Shown piece after piece: positions 17,237 to 26,887 of a stretch of DNA of 64,000 bases. The stretch spans positions 1 to 64,000 of the forward strand of contig CANRIS010000003.1 in NCBI GenBank assembly GCA_947630725.1, in the 5' to 3' direction. Position numbers and translations under genes: made by a program. The DNA comes from an uncultured Clostridia bacterium. GTDB lineage: Bacteria > Bacillota > Clostridia > Lachnospirales > CAG-274. Position 1 is the first letter of the stretch. Each line of letters opens with the position of its first letter. The notes under the pieces are model-generated. The model was not told the origin of the DNA. It made no database searches and was given only the letters and a program-made list of their open reading frames with translations.

Positions 17237-18250
17237 TCAGAATATGCCGAAAAGCCTTCTCGTATAGAATGGCTTGATGTTGACTACGGTATCCTTCACA
17301 AGCTTTTCGCCTGCCGTCATAACCGAAATTTCAGATGCGTCACCCAGATGCTCTGCGCATATCTTCTTTGTTTCGTCATATACCTTTACCTTTGTATCGC
17401 TGTCGCCCTTGAAGTCAATGACAACAAGGGGCGAGGCCTTTTCTATGCCCGCACGGTGTATTTCAAGAAAATACGCCGCCGTAACAGCCTTTACGGACTT
17501 ATAATATCTGCCAAGCTCCTTAAGAAGGTCATAGGGATCCTCGGGAGGCTCGCCTATATAGAGTATCTCGCCCTTTTTCTCCTCCATTTCGGCCTCAAGA
17601 CTCTTTTCGGGCGAAAGCGGCTCGTCTGCGGCGGTATTCTCATCGGCAGGAGACTTTGCGCCTTCGGACACAGTTTCTCCCGATGTGTTTTGTCCGGCAT
17701 TCTGACCGTTATTCTGCTCGGCATTCTGTTTGAGTATCCTATCGAGATTCTCGCTCATATTTTTGATCGTATTTCTGTCAAGGAGTATGCCGTGTTCAAA
17801 CGGGTTTATGATTATTCCCTTTATTTTATCGCCCTGATCGGTCGCTATCCTGAGCAGTTCGTTAAATGGCATAGCCGCAGCCTCCGCAGGAGGTGTATTC
17901 TGCTGCTTTCTTATCTGACCCCAGTCGGTAAAGGCTCCGAGTATGTTTTCGCCCTCTTTGTTTTTGAGAAGCAAAAATTTGATCTGTATCTGTTCGTTTA
18001 GCCCTGCGCCCTCCCTTTTTTCGGTATGACAGGGCAAAAGCAGTCTTGCCCTGAAAAGCTCCTCCACAAATGCGTTTTGTGTGGCTGTGTTGGGATCTTG
18101 TTTAAAAGTATCCATAGCAGAGCAAAGCCGTGGATTTTTTACCTCATTGCGAGACTGTGCAGACTGTGCCGCCGAGGGCTTGCCCGGGCGGGGTCTTGCT
18201 GCCGCAGGTATATTTTTGGGTCTGACATAGGGTCTTTGGTTTTTTGCCAT
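17237..18250 (-). CDS. SseB-family protein
   Basis: This 337-residue soluble protein has a basic, proline-rich N-terminus, then an SseB-like domain at about 45-165 (NAFVEELFRARLLLPCH, INPFEHGILLDRNTIKNM). A low-complexity Asn/Gln/Glu linker follows, then a second domain at about 230-337 (GEILYIGEPPEDPYDLLKEL, AAYFLEIHR) like the SseB C-terminal domain. The SseB name comes from enhanced serine sensitivity in E. coli; the biochemical role is not known. It sits next to the ClC gene on the same strand. Confidence 0.75.
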   Translation of the reverse strand: MAKNQRPYVRPKNIPAAARPRPGKPSAAQSAQSRNEVKNPRLCSAMDTFKQDPNTATQNAFVEELFRARLLLPCHTEKREGAGLNEQIQIKFLLLKNKEGENILGAFTDWGQIRKQQNTPPAEAAAMPFNELLRIATDQGDKIKGIIINPFEHGILLDRNTIKNMSENLDRILKQNAEQNNGQNAGQNTSGETVSEGAKSPADENTAADEPLSPEKSLEAEMEEKKGEILYIGEPPEDPYDLLKELGRYYKSVKAVTAAYFLEIHRAGIEKASPLVVIDFKGDSDTKVKVYDETKKICAEHLGDASEISVMTAGEKLVKDTVVNIKPFYTRRLFGIF

Positions 18251-18343
18251 TTTTTTACACCATCCGTTTCTTAATATTTTATTCTTTTGGTATTTTATAT
18301 CTGAACATAAGCAGAACCGCAGTCTATGGGTATAAATCGCCCG

Positions 18344-19723
18344 TCATATGACAAGGGACTGCGCCGCCTCCGATATAAGCTTTATTCCTCTTGTTATATC
18401 CTCATCGGAAACATCTCCGAAGCCGAGCCTTACCGCTCCTGCCTCGTCCTCCGAACGTCCTTTTTCGCAGCCGAGGGCAACTCCCCTTTTTTCGGCTTCT
18501 CTTAAAATATCGCCGCTTTTCAGACCGTCAAAAAGCAGTCTGAACGAAAGTCCTCCGCCCGGCTCGGTATACCCTGCAATATTTTTCATATACATACCGA
18601 GATAAATATTCACAAGATTGTATTTCCTTTTGTAGTGATCCCTTATTTTCAGAATGTGTCTGTCATATCCTCCGCTTCTTATATATCTGTCGAATGCCGA
18701 CTGAATAAAGCCCGATGTTCCCATATCGGCGGAATATTTCGCCTTAAGGACGCTTTCGGATATGACCCTCGGCATAACCATATATCCGAGTCTCAGTCCG
18801 GGCATAAGTATTTTTGAAAAGCTTTTTATATAAATGACCTTGTTTTTGTAGTCGAGGCTTCTGAGACTGACCGTTTTTTCGGAGTCGTAGCAGAAATCGC
18901 TCAGATTGTCCTCCTCGGCTATATAAAAATCATATTTATAGCTAAGTTCAAGCAGCTTTCGCTTTTTTGCCGCCGAATAGCTTATGGTGGTAGGGGTCTG
19001 ATAGTATGGCATAACATACACAAGCCCGGGTTTATGCACCTTAAGCAGGCTTTCGAGCCTTTCGGTGTCCATACCGTCCTTTTCCATATCCACAGCCACG
19101 ATATTTGCGCCGCGGGACATAAACGCCTCCACGGCTCCCATATATGTAGGCTTTTCCACAAAAACGCAGTCTCCGTAGGACAGCACGGCTCTCGAAATAA
19201 TGTCTATGCCCTGCTGCGCTCCCGAAATTATCTGTATTTTGTCGGGCAGAACGCCGAGTCTTTCGCCTATGGTGGTTCTGAGAGACGCTATGCCTCCCGG
19301 GTTTTCATATCTGAAGGCTCTGCCCTTTTCTTCTTCAAGTACTGCGTTAAAGGCTCTTCTGAAGTCACCTACGGGGAAAAGCTCCTCGCTGACATTGGAC
19401 GAGGCGAAGTTTATCATTCCCGGTCGGGTCTCCGTCCTCTCATCGAAAAGCACGGGCGGAGCAAAAAGAGATCCGTCCTTTCCCCTTTCGGTCACATATA
19501 CGCCGCTGCCCGTTATGGTATATACAATATGCCTGTTTTCCAGAAATTTATATGCAGCGGCGACAGTGCCGGGGTTTACGCCCTCCCGGAGAGCCAGCCC
19601 TCTCACCGTAGGGAGCTTGTCCCCCGGTTTATATATGCCTTTTTCTATTTTTTCAAAAATTTTGTCTCCTATCAGTCTGTAAAGCGGAACGCCTTCCTGC
19701 GTCTTACCTATATAGGCTGCCAA
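18344..19723 (-). CDS. MocR-type (GntR/aminotransferase) transcription regulator
   Basis: This 459-residue protein joins a GntR winged helix (about 5-80: PLYRLIGDKIFEKIEKG, DKLPTVRGLALREGVNPGTV) to a PLP-dependent aminotransferase-like domain. The PLP lysine is in YIKSFSKILMPGLRLGY. MocR proteins use PLP or its adducts as effectors, for genes of vitamin B6, GABA or amino-acid metabolism; the target here is unknown. The start is a TTG at 19723 behind GGGAGCTGATATT. It follows the GAF gene by 28 bases. Confidence 0.9.
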   Translation of the reverse strand: MAAYIGKTQEGVPLYRLIGDKIFEKIEKGIYKPGDKLPTVRGLALREGVNPGTVAAAYKFLENRHIVYTITGSGVYVTERGKDGSLFAPPVLFDERTETRPGMINFASSNVSEELFPVGDFRRAFNAVLEEEKGRAFRYENPGGIASLRTTIGERLGVLPDKIQIISGAQQGIDIISRAVLSYGDCVFVEKPTYMGAVEAFMSRGANIVAVDMEKDGMDTERLESLLKVHKPGLVYVMPYYQTPTTISYSAAKKRKLLELSYKYDFYIAEEDNLSDFCYDSEKTVSLRSLDYKNKVIYIKSFSKILMPGLRLGYMVMPRVISESVLKAKYSADMGTSGFIQSAFDRYIRSGGYDRHILKIRDHYKRKYNLVNIYLGMYMKNIAGYTEPGGGLSFRLLFDGLKSGDILREAEKRGVALGCEKGRSEDEAGAVRLGFGDVSDEDITRGIKLISEAAQSLVI

Positions 19724-19751
19724 AATATCAGCTCCCGTCCGAGGGGTCTTA

Positions 19752-20675
19752 TCAGTCTTTCAGAGCCTTTATCCTCTTTTCAAGCTCGCTGTTTCTTATG
19801 CCAAGCTCGTGATTTATATCCTGTATGAGGTTGTTCTGAAGTTCAAGCTCCTCGGTTTGTCTTTTGTATTTTTCATATCTCAGATTGTTGTAGTGTACGG
19901 GGGAGAAAAATTTTGCAAGCTCCTCCGCGTCCTCAATGTTCTTCTTGCTGACATCGCTCTTGAAAGCGAGTGTCATAACGCCTACGCAGCCCTCGTCCTT
20001 GCCTATTATGGGTACGGCGATGACATTTTTAAAGCTTTCCTTTCCGTAGGAGCTTGGCGAAACATATTTGATTTCGGCGTTTTCTTCCGAAAGTATGCAG
20101 GTTTTTTCTCTCTTGCAGCACAGTCCCTCAAGACCCTCGCCTATGTTTATGTCCATAGCCTTATACAGCTCCTTTCCGAAGCCGTAGGACTCCATAAGCT
20201 CCAGTCTGCCTGTGCCGTTGTTTACATAATAATAACAGCAGGCATTCGCCCCCGTAATGTCTAAAATGGTGGGCAGCTCCTTTTTCAAAAGCTCCGATGC
20301 CACGGGGTTCTCCATGCAGGATATCATGATCTGCCTTTTTTTCGCCGCCCTGTTTTTTTCGTCCTCATAGTATTCTATTACCGAGGATATGGCGTCGTCA
20401 ACCTCCGCAAGCCCCACTCCGAGAGACTTTCTTTCGGTGGGATTTTTTATATACGATATTCCCTTGACAATGCTGTCTACAATCCTCGAAAATGTCATAA
20501 AGGAATATACGAGAAGTATAAAAAATTCAATCGCAAGTATAAGTATAAACAGGCTGAATATACCGTTTTCACTGTCCCTTGTAAGAAACGAATAAATCGT
20601 AAAATACAGTATCTGCGCTGCGGAAAGAGCAAATACGATATATAAAAGCGCCGTTTTTTTGCCTTTGTTTTTCAT
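19752..20675 (-). CDS. Membrane-anchored GAF-domain protein
   Basis: This is a 307-residue protein with two N-terminal transmembrane helices (about 10-32 and 37-62), a coiled linker, a GAF domain (about 110-255: ACCYYYVNNGTGRLELMESYGFG, VIAVPIIGKDEGCVGVMTL), and a C-terminal coiled coil. GAF domains bind small ligands or cyclic nucleotides. No output domain such as a kinase or GGDEF is present, so it may signal by contact with another protein. It is just upstream of the MocR gene. Function is unassigned. Confidence 0.75.
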   Translation of the reverse strand: MKNKGKKTALLYIVFALSAAQILYFTIYSFLTRDSENGIFSLFILILAIEFFILLVYSFMTFSRIVDSIVKGISYIKNPTERKSLGVGLAEVDDAISSVIEYYEDEKNRAAKKRQIMISCMENPVASELLKKELPTILDITGANACCYYYVNNGTGRLELMESYGFGKELYKAMDINIGEGLEGLCCKREKTCILSEENAEIKYVSPSSYGKESFKNVIAVPIIGKDEGCVGVMTLAFKSDVSKKNIEDAEELAKFFSPVHYNNLRYEKYKRQTEELELQNNLIQDINHELGIRNSELEKRIKALKD

Positions 20676-20746
20676 TGTGGTGTTTCCCCCTTTTTATATG
20701 GCAGGCCATACCGCGAATATACCGCAGCGCCTGAGTATTTTCCCAT

Positions 20747-21589
20747 TCAGAATACCCTTTTGTCAATTCCGTAGCTTTTATAGCGTATTATGACAGAATT
20801 TAGCTGGGCTCCTGCCAGAAGCGTTATGGCGAGGAGATTCACCCAGAATATTGTTATAAACACTCCCGCTATGCTGCCGTATATTCTGAAAGCGAAGGTA
20901 TTTATTTTTATATACAGACCGAAGGCCTCCGTCATAAGCACCCACGACAGCGTGGTAAAAACAGCCCCCGGCATAAGCTCTTTGAAACGGAATTTGCCCG
21001 CTGCGGTAAACTCATAGAATATAAGCACTAAAACGGTAGTCAGAACGCCGTTCATTATGCCCAGGGGCAGCACCTTAAGCGCAAAGGCAAAGGGCTTGAA
21101 AAGCGAAAATTTAAAGAGCATTTCGGCTATAAGCTCGTCAAAGACTACGAATATAAGCGATATGAAAATATATACGGTAAATATAAAGACAAGCACAAAA
21201 TCCAACAGCCACTGCATTATAAAATTCCGCTTGCTGTTTATGTGAGATGCTCTGTTCATACCCTTAATTATGGCGTGAACACCCATCGCAGCCGACCATA
21301 CGCCATACAAAAAGCTCACTGACATAATAGTATTGCTCAGATAGGCATTTTCGATAAACTTTTTCACAAGCTCCTCAAATGCGGCAGGCAGACGTTCTAT
21401 GAGAGACATTATAAGTCCGCCGTCAAAGTTTATAAAGCGACAAAGTGAAAGAAGAAATATAAGAAACGGAAAAAAAGCCATTATCATTCTGTAGGTAAGC
21501 GCATTCGCCATATAAAAAAGTCCGTTGTCCATAAACTCCTTTATAGAAATGCAGCATATCAGAAAAATTTTTTTCATTCTTTTCTTCAA
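20747..21589 (-). CDS. YihY/virulence factor BrkB family membrane protein
   Basis: This is an inner-membrane protein of about 280 residues with around six helices. NALTYRMIMAFFPFLIFLLSL is the family's N-terminal signature, and ITIFWVNLLAITLLAGAQLNSV the C-terminal one. Its function is not established; the older RNase BN label is wrong for this family. I place the start at the TTG at 21589 because GAGGGTGA sits five bases upstream. The longer frame up to 21658 would overlap prfC by 29 bases and has no ribosome site. It lies 40 bases after prfC. Confidence 0.88.
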   Translation of the reverse strand: MKKRMKKIFLICCISIKEFMDNGLFYMANALTYRMIMAFFPFLIFLLSLCRFINFDGGLIMSLIERLPAAFEELVKKFIENAYLSNTIMSVSFLYGVWSAAMGVHAIIKGMNRASHINSKRNFIMQWLLDFVLVFIFTVYIFISLIFVVFDELIAEMLFKFSLFKPFAFALKVLPLGIMNGVLTTVLVLIFYEFTAAGKFRFKELMPGAVFTTLSWVLMTEAFGLYIKINTFAFRIYGSIAGVFITIFWVNLLAITLLAGAQLNSVIIRYKSYGIDKRVF

Positions 21590-21629
21590 TAAAATCACCC
21601 TCGTCAGCCGAAAATATAAGGGCTCATAC

Positions 21630-23207
21630 TTAAAGCCGTGTGGTCTGCGTAGCGTCAAGAAGCTTTATGCCCTCGTGTTTATCCAGAAATGTATTCAGCG
21701 TATATATGTTTGCAAAAAGCATAACGGGTCTGTCATAGCTGTCAAAAACAAAGCTTATCCTCGAATTTACATAGTCTCTGACCTCGTCAGGGTTTTCGCT
21801 GTCAAGCCATCTCGCAACGGTAAAGTTCATAGGCTCCATTCTGACCTCGCAGTTGTATTCGTTTTTGAGTCTGTATTCAAAAACCTCAAACTGAAGCTGA
21901 CCCACGGCGCCTAAAATAATTTCGTTGAATTCGTTTCGATATACCTGACAGGCTCCCTCCTGTGCAAGCTGCTCAACGCCCTTGTGAAACTGCTTGGCCT
22001 TCATACTGTTTATAGGCACGACCCTCGAAAAAAGCTCGGGCGGGAAAGTGGGCAGCGGCTCAAAAAACAGCTTTTCTCTGCTGTCGGTGAGGGTGTCCCC
22101 TATCTGATAATTGCCTGAGTCATATATGCCTATAACATCGCCTGCTACAGCCTCGTCAACATTTTCTCTTTCGTTTGCCATAAGCTGGGTGGATTGATTT
22201 AGCTTCATAGGCTTGCCCGTTCTGGTGAGCGTAACGGTCATACCCTTTTCAAATTTTCCCGAGCATATACGCAGAAAGGCAAGTCTGTCCCTGTGGGCAG
22301 GGTTCATATTGGCCTGTATTTTAAATATAAAGCCGCTGAAATAGTCGTCTGTCGGCATAACCCGGCCTTCGGTGGTCTTTCTGGCTCCCGGCGGAGGCGA
22401 AAGCTTAAGAAAATGCTCCAAAAATTCGACAACGCCGAAATCCGCAAGCGCCGACCCGAAAAATACGGGAGAAAGCCTTCCCCCGTCAATGGCCTCCTTG
22501 TCAAACTCGTTTCCCGCGCCGTCAAGCAGCTCAGCCTGTTCACGCAGAGCCGCAAGATTGGCAGCCGTGATTTCTTCGTCCAGAACGCTGTCAAGGACTC
22601 CCTCCTCCGAAAGCTCTATAACCTTTCCCGTTCTGTACATATGGACTGTATTGTTAAGCCTGTCATAAACCCCTTCAAGAGTTTTTCCGCTGCCTATGGG
22701 GATAGTTATTGCCACCGAAGGAAGCCCCAGAGCCTCCTCCAGCTCCTCCATAAGCTCGAGAGGGTCTCCCGACTCTCTGTCAAGCTTGTTTATAAATGTA
22801 AAAACAGGTATGTGTCTCATTGCGCACACCTTAAAAAGCTTTTTTGTCTGCGCCTCCACGCCCTTTGCGGCGTCTATGACCATAACCGCGGAGTCTACCG
22901 AAGTCAATATTCTGTAGGTATCTTCTCCGAAATCGTTATGTCCCGGGGTATCCATTATTGAAACTATTTTATCTTCATATTCAAACTGCATAACGGAGGA
23001 TGTAACCGATATGCCCCTCTGTTTTTCTATCTCCATCCAGTCCGAGGTGGCAAATTTTGAATTTTTCTTGGCCTTTACGGTGCCTGCCTGCCTTATTGCG
23101 CCTCCGTGGAGAAGGAGCTTTTCGGTCAGGGTCGTCTTTCCTGCGTCCGGGTGAGATATAATTCCGAATATTCTTCTCTTGTTTATTTCCTCAATACTTA
23201 CTCCCAT
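21630..23207 (-). CDS. prfC: Peptide chain release factor 3
   Basis: RF3 (525 residues) is a translational GTPase that recycles RF1/RF2 from the terminated ribosome. The G1 loop is GIISHPDAGKTTLTEKLLL, the G3 motif DTPGHNDFGEDTYR, and the G4 motif FINKLDRESGDPLELMEE with the RF3-specific continuation. Full length, no defects. It is divergent from rplJ, with about 240 bases between that hold the L10 promoter and leader. Confidence 0.96.
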   Translation of the reverse strand: MGVSIEEINKRRIFGIISHPDAGKTTLTEKLLLHGGAIRQAGTVKAKKNSKFATSDWMEIEKQRGISVTSSVMQFEYEDKIVSIMDTPGHNDFGEDTYRILTSVDSAVMVIDAAKGVEAQTKKLFKVCAMRHIPVFTFINKLDRESGDPLELMEELEEALGLPSVAITIPIGSGKTLEGVYDRLNNTVHMYRTGKVIELSEEGVLDSVLDEEITAANLAALREQAELLDGAGNEFDKEAIDGGRLSPVFFGSALADFGVVEFLEHFLKLSPPPGARKTTEGRVMPTDDYFSGFIFKIQANMNPAHRDRLAFLRICSGKFEKGMTVTLTRTGKPMKLNQSTQLMANERENVDEAVAGDVIGIYDSGNYQIGDTLTDSREKLFFEPLPTFPPELFSRVVPINSMKAKQFHKGVEQLAQEGACQVYRNEFNEIILGAVGQLQFEVFEYRLKNEYNCEVRMEPMNFTVARWLDSENPDEVRDYVNSRISFVFDSYDRPVMLFANIYTLNTFLDKHEGIKLLDATQTTRL

Positions 23208-23411
23208 TATATAATATTATCCTTTCAAAGCTTTTATATTTTTTTGCAGCTATTATATATAATAAACCAACTTATGGTTTTTTTCAAGTAAATTGTATAA
23301 ATAAAACCTCTTATTTGATACATTTTATAGAAATAAACGTCCTTGCCGTCTGCGCGGCTCTTGGGGCTGACTTTTTCGGCTTGGTTTTTGCAAATTTTTT
23401 ACAAAAAAAGC

Positions 23412-23440
23412 TTGACAGGAGAGTATTTTTATGATAGAGT
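23412..23440 (+). promoter_or_regulatory. Promoter of rplJ-rplL
   Basis: TTGACA (23412-23417) and TAGAGT (23435-23440) with a 17-base spacer lie immediately before the L10 leader. The perfect -35 compensates for a weaker -10. Confidence 0.7.
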
Positions 23441-23445
23441 AATTG

Positions 23446-23640
23446 AAGTGCCGTAGACAGCAGGTGTCCCTTTGGGACGTAACGTATATCAACCAGCCGA
23501 GGAATTATATTTCCGAATGATCATATGCCCTGCGGTATTATTGTGCCACGGGGTTTTATTTATTCTATAGCACTTCCGACATTCTGCGCTTTTGTGTGCA
23601 GAAACGGCTGCCGGACAAACGGTTTCGGCATTATTATTTT
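23446..23640 (+). promoter_or_regulatory. Ribosomal protein L10 leader
   Basis: The transcript begins with GCCGTAGACAGCAGGTG and continues with CCAGCCGAGGA about 45 bases later. These are the conserved blocks of the L10 leader, which folds into a structure mimicking the L10 binding site on 23S rRNA. The L10(L12)4 complex binds it and reduces expression of rplJ and rplL. A GC-rich hairpin region near 23590-23630 may act as the attenuator. Confidence 0.85.
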
Positions 23641-23665
23641 ATTCCTTTACCGAGGAGGTGTAACA

Positions 23666-24169
23666 ATGGCAAAGACTGAACAAAAACAGGTTGTTGTAAA
23701 CGAAATCAGAGAAAAGCTCGAAAGAGCTACCTCCGCACTTCTTGTTGACGCAAGAGGCCTTACCGTAGCGCAGGATACGGATCTGAGAAAACAGCTCAGA
23801 GACGCAGGGGTAGATTATAAGGTTTACAAAAACACTATGATGAACTTCGCAGTAGAGGGTACGCAGTACGAATCCCTCAAGGACTATTTTTCGGGTCCCT
23901 CGACTCTGGCTATATGCTATGAGGACCCCACTGTGGCAGCCTCTATAATCAAAAAGTTTATGAAGGACGCAAAGGTTCTTGAATTCAAGGGCGGAGTCAT
24001 CGATGGAACGCCTTATGACGCAAAGGGTCTTACTGTTATCGCAGATATACCCTCAAGAGACGTTCTTCTTGGCAGACTTCTGGGCAGCTTCCAAGCTCCC
24101 ATGGCTTCTTTCGCAAGGGTTATCAAAGCTATTGCCGAAAAGGACGAGTCTCCTGCCGCAGAGGCATAA
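23666..24169 (+). CDS. rplJ: 50S ribosomal protein L10
   Basis: L10 (167 residues) anchors the L7/L12 stalk to 23S rRNA. The start MAKTEQKQVVVNEIREKL and the region SALLVDARGLTVAQDTDLR followed by VYKNTMMNFAVEG are typical. The start is fixed at 23666 by GAGGAGGTG; the frame extends upstream to 23525, but that part lies in the L10 leader. It is followed by rplL after 57 bases. Confidence 0.97.
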   Translation: MAKTEQKQVVVNEIREKLERATSALLVDARGLTVAQDTDLRKQLRDAGVDYKVYKNTMMNFAVEGTQYESLKDYFSGPSTLAICYEDPTVAASIIKKFMKDAKVLEFKGGVIDGTPYDAKGLTVIADIPSRDVLLGRLLGSFQAPMASFARVIKAIAEKDESPAAEA

Positions 24170-24226
24170 TCACCTTAAAAATACGGGCGATGTTTTAACA
24201 AAAATTTTATCAAGGAGGAAATTAAA

Positions 24227-24592
24227 ATGGCAAATATTCAGGCAATTATTGATGCCGTTAAGGAACTTACCGTACTCGAACTCAACGATCTCGTAAAGGC
24301 TTGTGAGGAAGAGTTTGGCGTATCGGCAGCAGCAGGCGTTGTTATGGCAGCAGGCCCCGCAGCTCCCGCAGAAGAAGAAAAGACAGAATTTAACGTAGAG
24401 CTTACAGCTATCGGCTCAGAAAAGATCAAGGTTATAAAGGTCGTAAGAGAAATCACAGGTCTTGGACTTAAAGAAGCTAAGGCAGCAGTTGACGGCGCTC
24501 CCACAGTCCTTAAGGAAGGTCTTTCAAAAGAGGATGCAGAGGCTTATCAGAAGAAGCTCGAAGAAGTCGGCGCAAAGGTTACACTTAAATAA
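24227..24592 (+). CDS. rplL: 50S ribosomal protein L7/L12
   Basis: L7/L12 (121 residues) forms the mobile stalk that recruits translation GTPases. It has the N-terminal dimer helix ([20 protein letters not shown]), an Ala/Pro/Glu hinge, and the C-terminal domain [20 protein letters not shown], ending [10 protein letters not shown]. The ribosome site AAGGAGG lies just upstream. A strong terminator follows 12 bases after the stop. Confidence 0.98.
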   Translation: MANIQAIIDAVKELTVLELNDLVKACEEEFGVSAAAGVVMAAGPAAPAEEEKTEFNVELTAIGSEKIKVIKVVREITGLGLKEAKAAVDGAPTVLKEGLSKEDAEAYQKKLEEVGAKVTLK

Positions 24593-24603
24593 TAATACAA
24601 CAC

Positions 24604-24636
24604 AAAAAAACAGCTCGTATTCCGGGCTGTTTTTTT
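24604..24636. terminator. Bidirectional terminator after rplL and the glycan operon
   Basis: ACAGC and GCTGT form a stem flanked by seven A on one side and seven T on the other, so it can stop transcription on both strands. It ends rplJL from the left and the long glycan operon from the right (last stop at 24676). Confidence 0.85.
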
Positions 24637-24675
24637 ATGAGCGGTTATAGGTTTTTTCCGTATGGGATAGGGGTA

Positions 24676-26748
24676 TCACAAGCTAATAAAATGTCTGAAA
24701 TAAAAATACGGAAAGTCATAATATATCAGCAAAAGCGCAAAAAGCACGCAGCCTATGTCCACAGCTATGCCTGCCCACGGAAGGTCTATCCTTTCAAGCG
24801 CTCTTTTTGCCCCATTGAAAATACTCAGACAGCACATGGCAAGATAAGGAACGATGCATAAAAAATACCTTGCCTGAACATTTCCCACACGTCCGTCCGA
24901 GAGATATGAGCTGTAACTTATAAAAAGGTTTGTTATAACGGTCAATATAAGAGCGGCTCCCAAAGCGACGGTTATTCTGTCTCTGCCCTTTTCTTTGCCT
25001 GTAAAGGTCTTCACCGAGGACAGAACAAGGGCTGCGGCGGACAAATACAGTATAAACATAAAGACACAGTTTTCGGGCGTACATCTTGTTTTGAATAATG
25101 AAACCGTACCATTATACAGACCTGTCCACGTCTGAACAAGCAGCTTATAGAAAATGTACAAATACTCAATAAAGCTGTGATAAACTCTTAGCTCTTCTTT
25201 GACATAAAAACCTGAGTTGTAAAAATCCTCGGGGCTGAATACCTTAAAAGTAGGCAAAACTGTATTGTATTTCATATATATGCAGATGTAATACAGTATT
25301 CCCGGAGCATATATAATAAGAGATGCAAGAAAGCTTTTGTTAAGTACTACCTTAAGGCTTTTTTCCTTTATTATCTCCACGACCACAAACACGACAGCAG
25401 CCAAGACAAGTATTTCAGCCGCCGTAAGCTTTGTCATGGCTGCGCCTGTTATCGAAACAGCCGCAAGAGCATAGGTGACAAAATTCTTCTTTCCCTCATA
25501 ATACCTTATCAGTCCAAGGAAGAAAAGCGAAAACCAGATATAGAGGATATTATCGTTGCTTACGCCGCAGGCTACCCCCGCCATCATAGGCACAGTCGTA
25601 CATATCGCAGCATAAAGTATGTGATATGAAAGGCTCCTTCCGTCTCTTTTTATTCGTGTAAAGCCTATATAAAACATAAGCGCCACGCCGACAAGCACCA
25701 AAAACAGATTGAAAAGCTTGAGCCGCAGAAGGTTTACAAAAACCTCTCCGCCCTCCTCATGAACATCTCCCAAAAGACTCATAAGTCCATAATACGGCAG
25801 AGGATGACCGAGATATGACGCCTTATCCTCCGATACAAATTTTGTTTCTCCAAGACTGTTCCAGCCTCCGACACTTTTATAGCTTTTAAGGGATTTATAA
25901 TCGGGCACAAGAGGATAGCCGTCAAGATTTATGCCTATGGCATAGGCTATGTGATATCTCTCATCGGGAGTTAACTCCCAATTTTTTATATAATACGCTC
26001 CCTTTGCTGCAAAAACAACGGCAAAAACGATATATATGGCAGCAACGGCGATACCTGCGTGCCTTTTGTTTATCCTCTCACCAAAAAACATCAAAAAACA
26101 AAGCCCACAGAACAATATGTCAAAGCAAAGTATGGCGACAGGCTTTGCGCAGGATCTCGATGCGGTTCTGAATAAAAGGCTTTCATCCGTGGGACTGCCG
26201 TCTATATACAGTCCGTTTTTATAAGCATCCCCATCGCTCTTCCCTTTCCAGATAACGAGCTTGTCGCCTTTCTGTTTTTTCGCATATATTTTAAAATAAT
26301 AGGGCGTTCCTGCTTTCAGACTGTCAGAAAGACCTATGTCGCAGTATTGATTGTTTCTTATGCGGCTGCCCCTTATTTCGGCATCAGCCACAAGGCTGTC
26401 GTCTGTATTGTATACCTCCAGAATATATCTGCCCCATACCCTTCTTTCGTATGTAGCAAACCTCAGACCAATGCCGTCCGTATCGCTGTCGGGTATGAAA
26501 TATTGTTTTATGTCGCTTTCTTCGGCGATGGCTTTCGTGCAGCTTTCGCCCGTTATTGCAGATTCCGACGTAGGGCGCATAAAGCTTGCGGTAACACAGC
26601 CGTATATAAAATACACAACAGAAAACAATATAACCAAAAATATAAAAGCCAAAAACAGTTTTACATTTTTTGATGATTTTGTCATATATCCTCCGCCGCA
26701 GTCTGTTTTGTCTGCATTTTTTTCTTTATACGACCTATGTGAAAGCAT
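24676..26748 (-). CDS. DUF2142-family membrane protein, probable GT-C-type glycosyltransferase
   Basis: This 690-residue membrane protein has one N-terminal helix, an extracellular beta-rich segment (about 55-210), then some 10 more helices. The motif TPDERYHIAYA in the first large loop and the later HPLPYYGLMSLLG place it in the DUF2142 group, resembling polyprenyl-phosphate-sugar-dependent GT-C enzymes. It would transfer a sugar on the outer membrane face. ATG 26748 follows GAGGAGG at ideal spacing; a second in-frame ATG at 26685 also has GGAGG, so two starts are possible. It is the last gene of the nine-gene operon. Substrate unknown. Confidence 0.75.
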   Translation of the reverse strand: MLSHRSYKEKNADKTDCGGGYMTKSSKNVKLFLAFIFLVILFSVVYFIYGCVTASFMRPTSESAITGESCTKAIAEESDIKQYFIPDSDTDGIGLRFATYERRVWGRYILEVYNTDDSLVADAEIRGSRIRNNQYCDIGLSDSLKAGTPYYFKIYAKKQKGDKLVIWKGKSDGDAYKNGLYIDGSPTDESLLFRTASRSCAKPVAILCFDILFCGLCFLMFFGERINKRHAGIAVAAIYIVFAVVFAAKGAYYIKNWELTPDERYHIAYAIGINLDGYPLVPDYKSLKSYKSVGGWNSLGETKFVSEDKASYLGHPLPYYGLMSLLGDVHEEGGEVFVNLLRLKLFNLFLVLVGVALMFYIGFTRIKRDGRSLSYHILYAAICTTVPMMAGVACGVSNDNILYIWFSLFFLGLIRYYEGKKNFVTYALAAVSITGAAMTKLTAAEILVLAAVVFVVVEIIKEKSLKVVLNKSFLASLIIYAPGILYYICIYMKYNTVLPTFKVFSPEDFYNSGFYVKEELRVYHSFIEYLYIFYKLLVQTWTGLYNGTVSLFKTRCTPENCVFMFILYLSAAALVLSSVKTFTGKEKGRDRITVALGAALILTVITNLFISYSSYLSDGRVGNVQARYFLCIVPYLAMCCLSIFNGAKRALERIDLPWAGIAVDIGCVLFALLLIYYDFPYFYFRHFISL

Positions 26749-26887
26749 AATTTTTCCTCCTCTTGAATATGCAGCCGCCGATTTATGCGGCGCTTTGTTT
26801 AGACCTGCCTCCTGAAATAAGTACAGTCAAATATATGAATAAAATCAACAAAACACGACTGCCGAGCTTATTGAAAATTTTTTTTAA

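Noticed and set aside
23525..23665. Upstream extension of the rplJ frame
   Set aside because: It lies inside the L10 leader RNA, and the true start has a perfect ribosome site at 23666.
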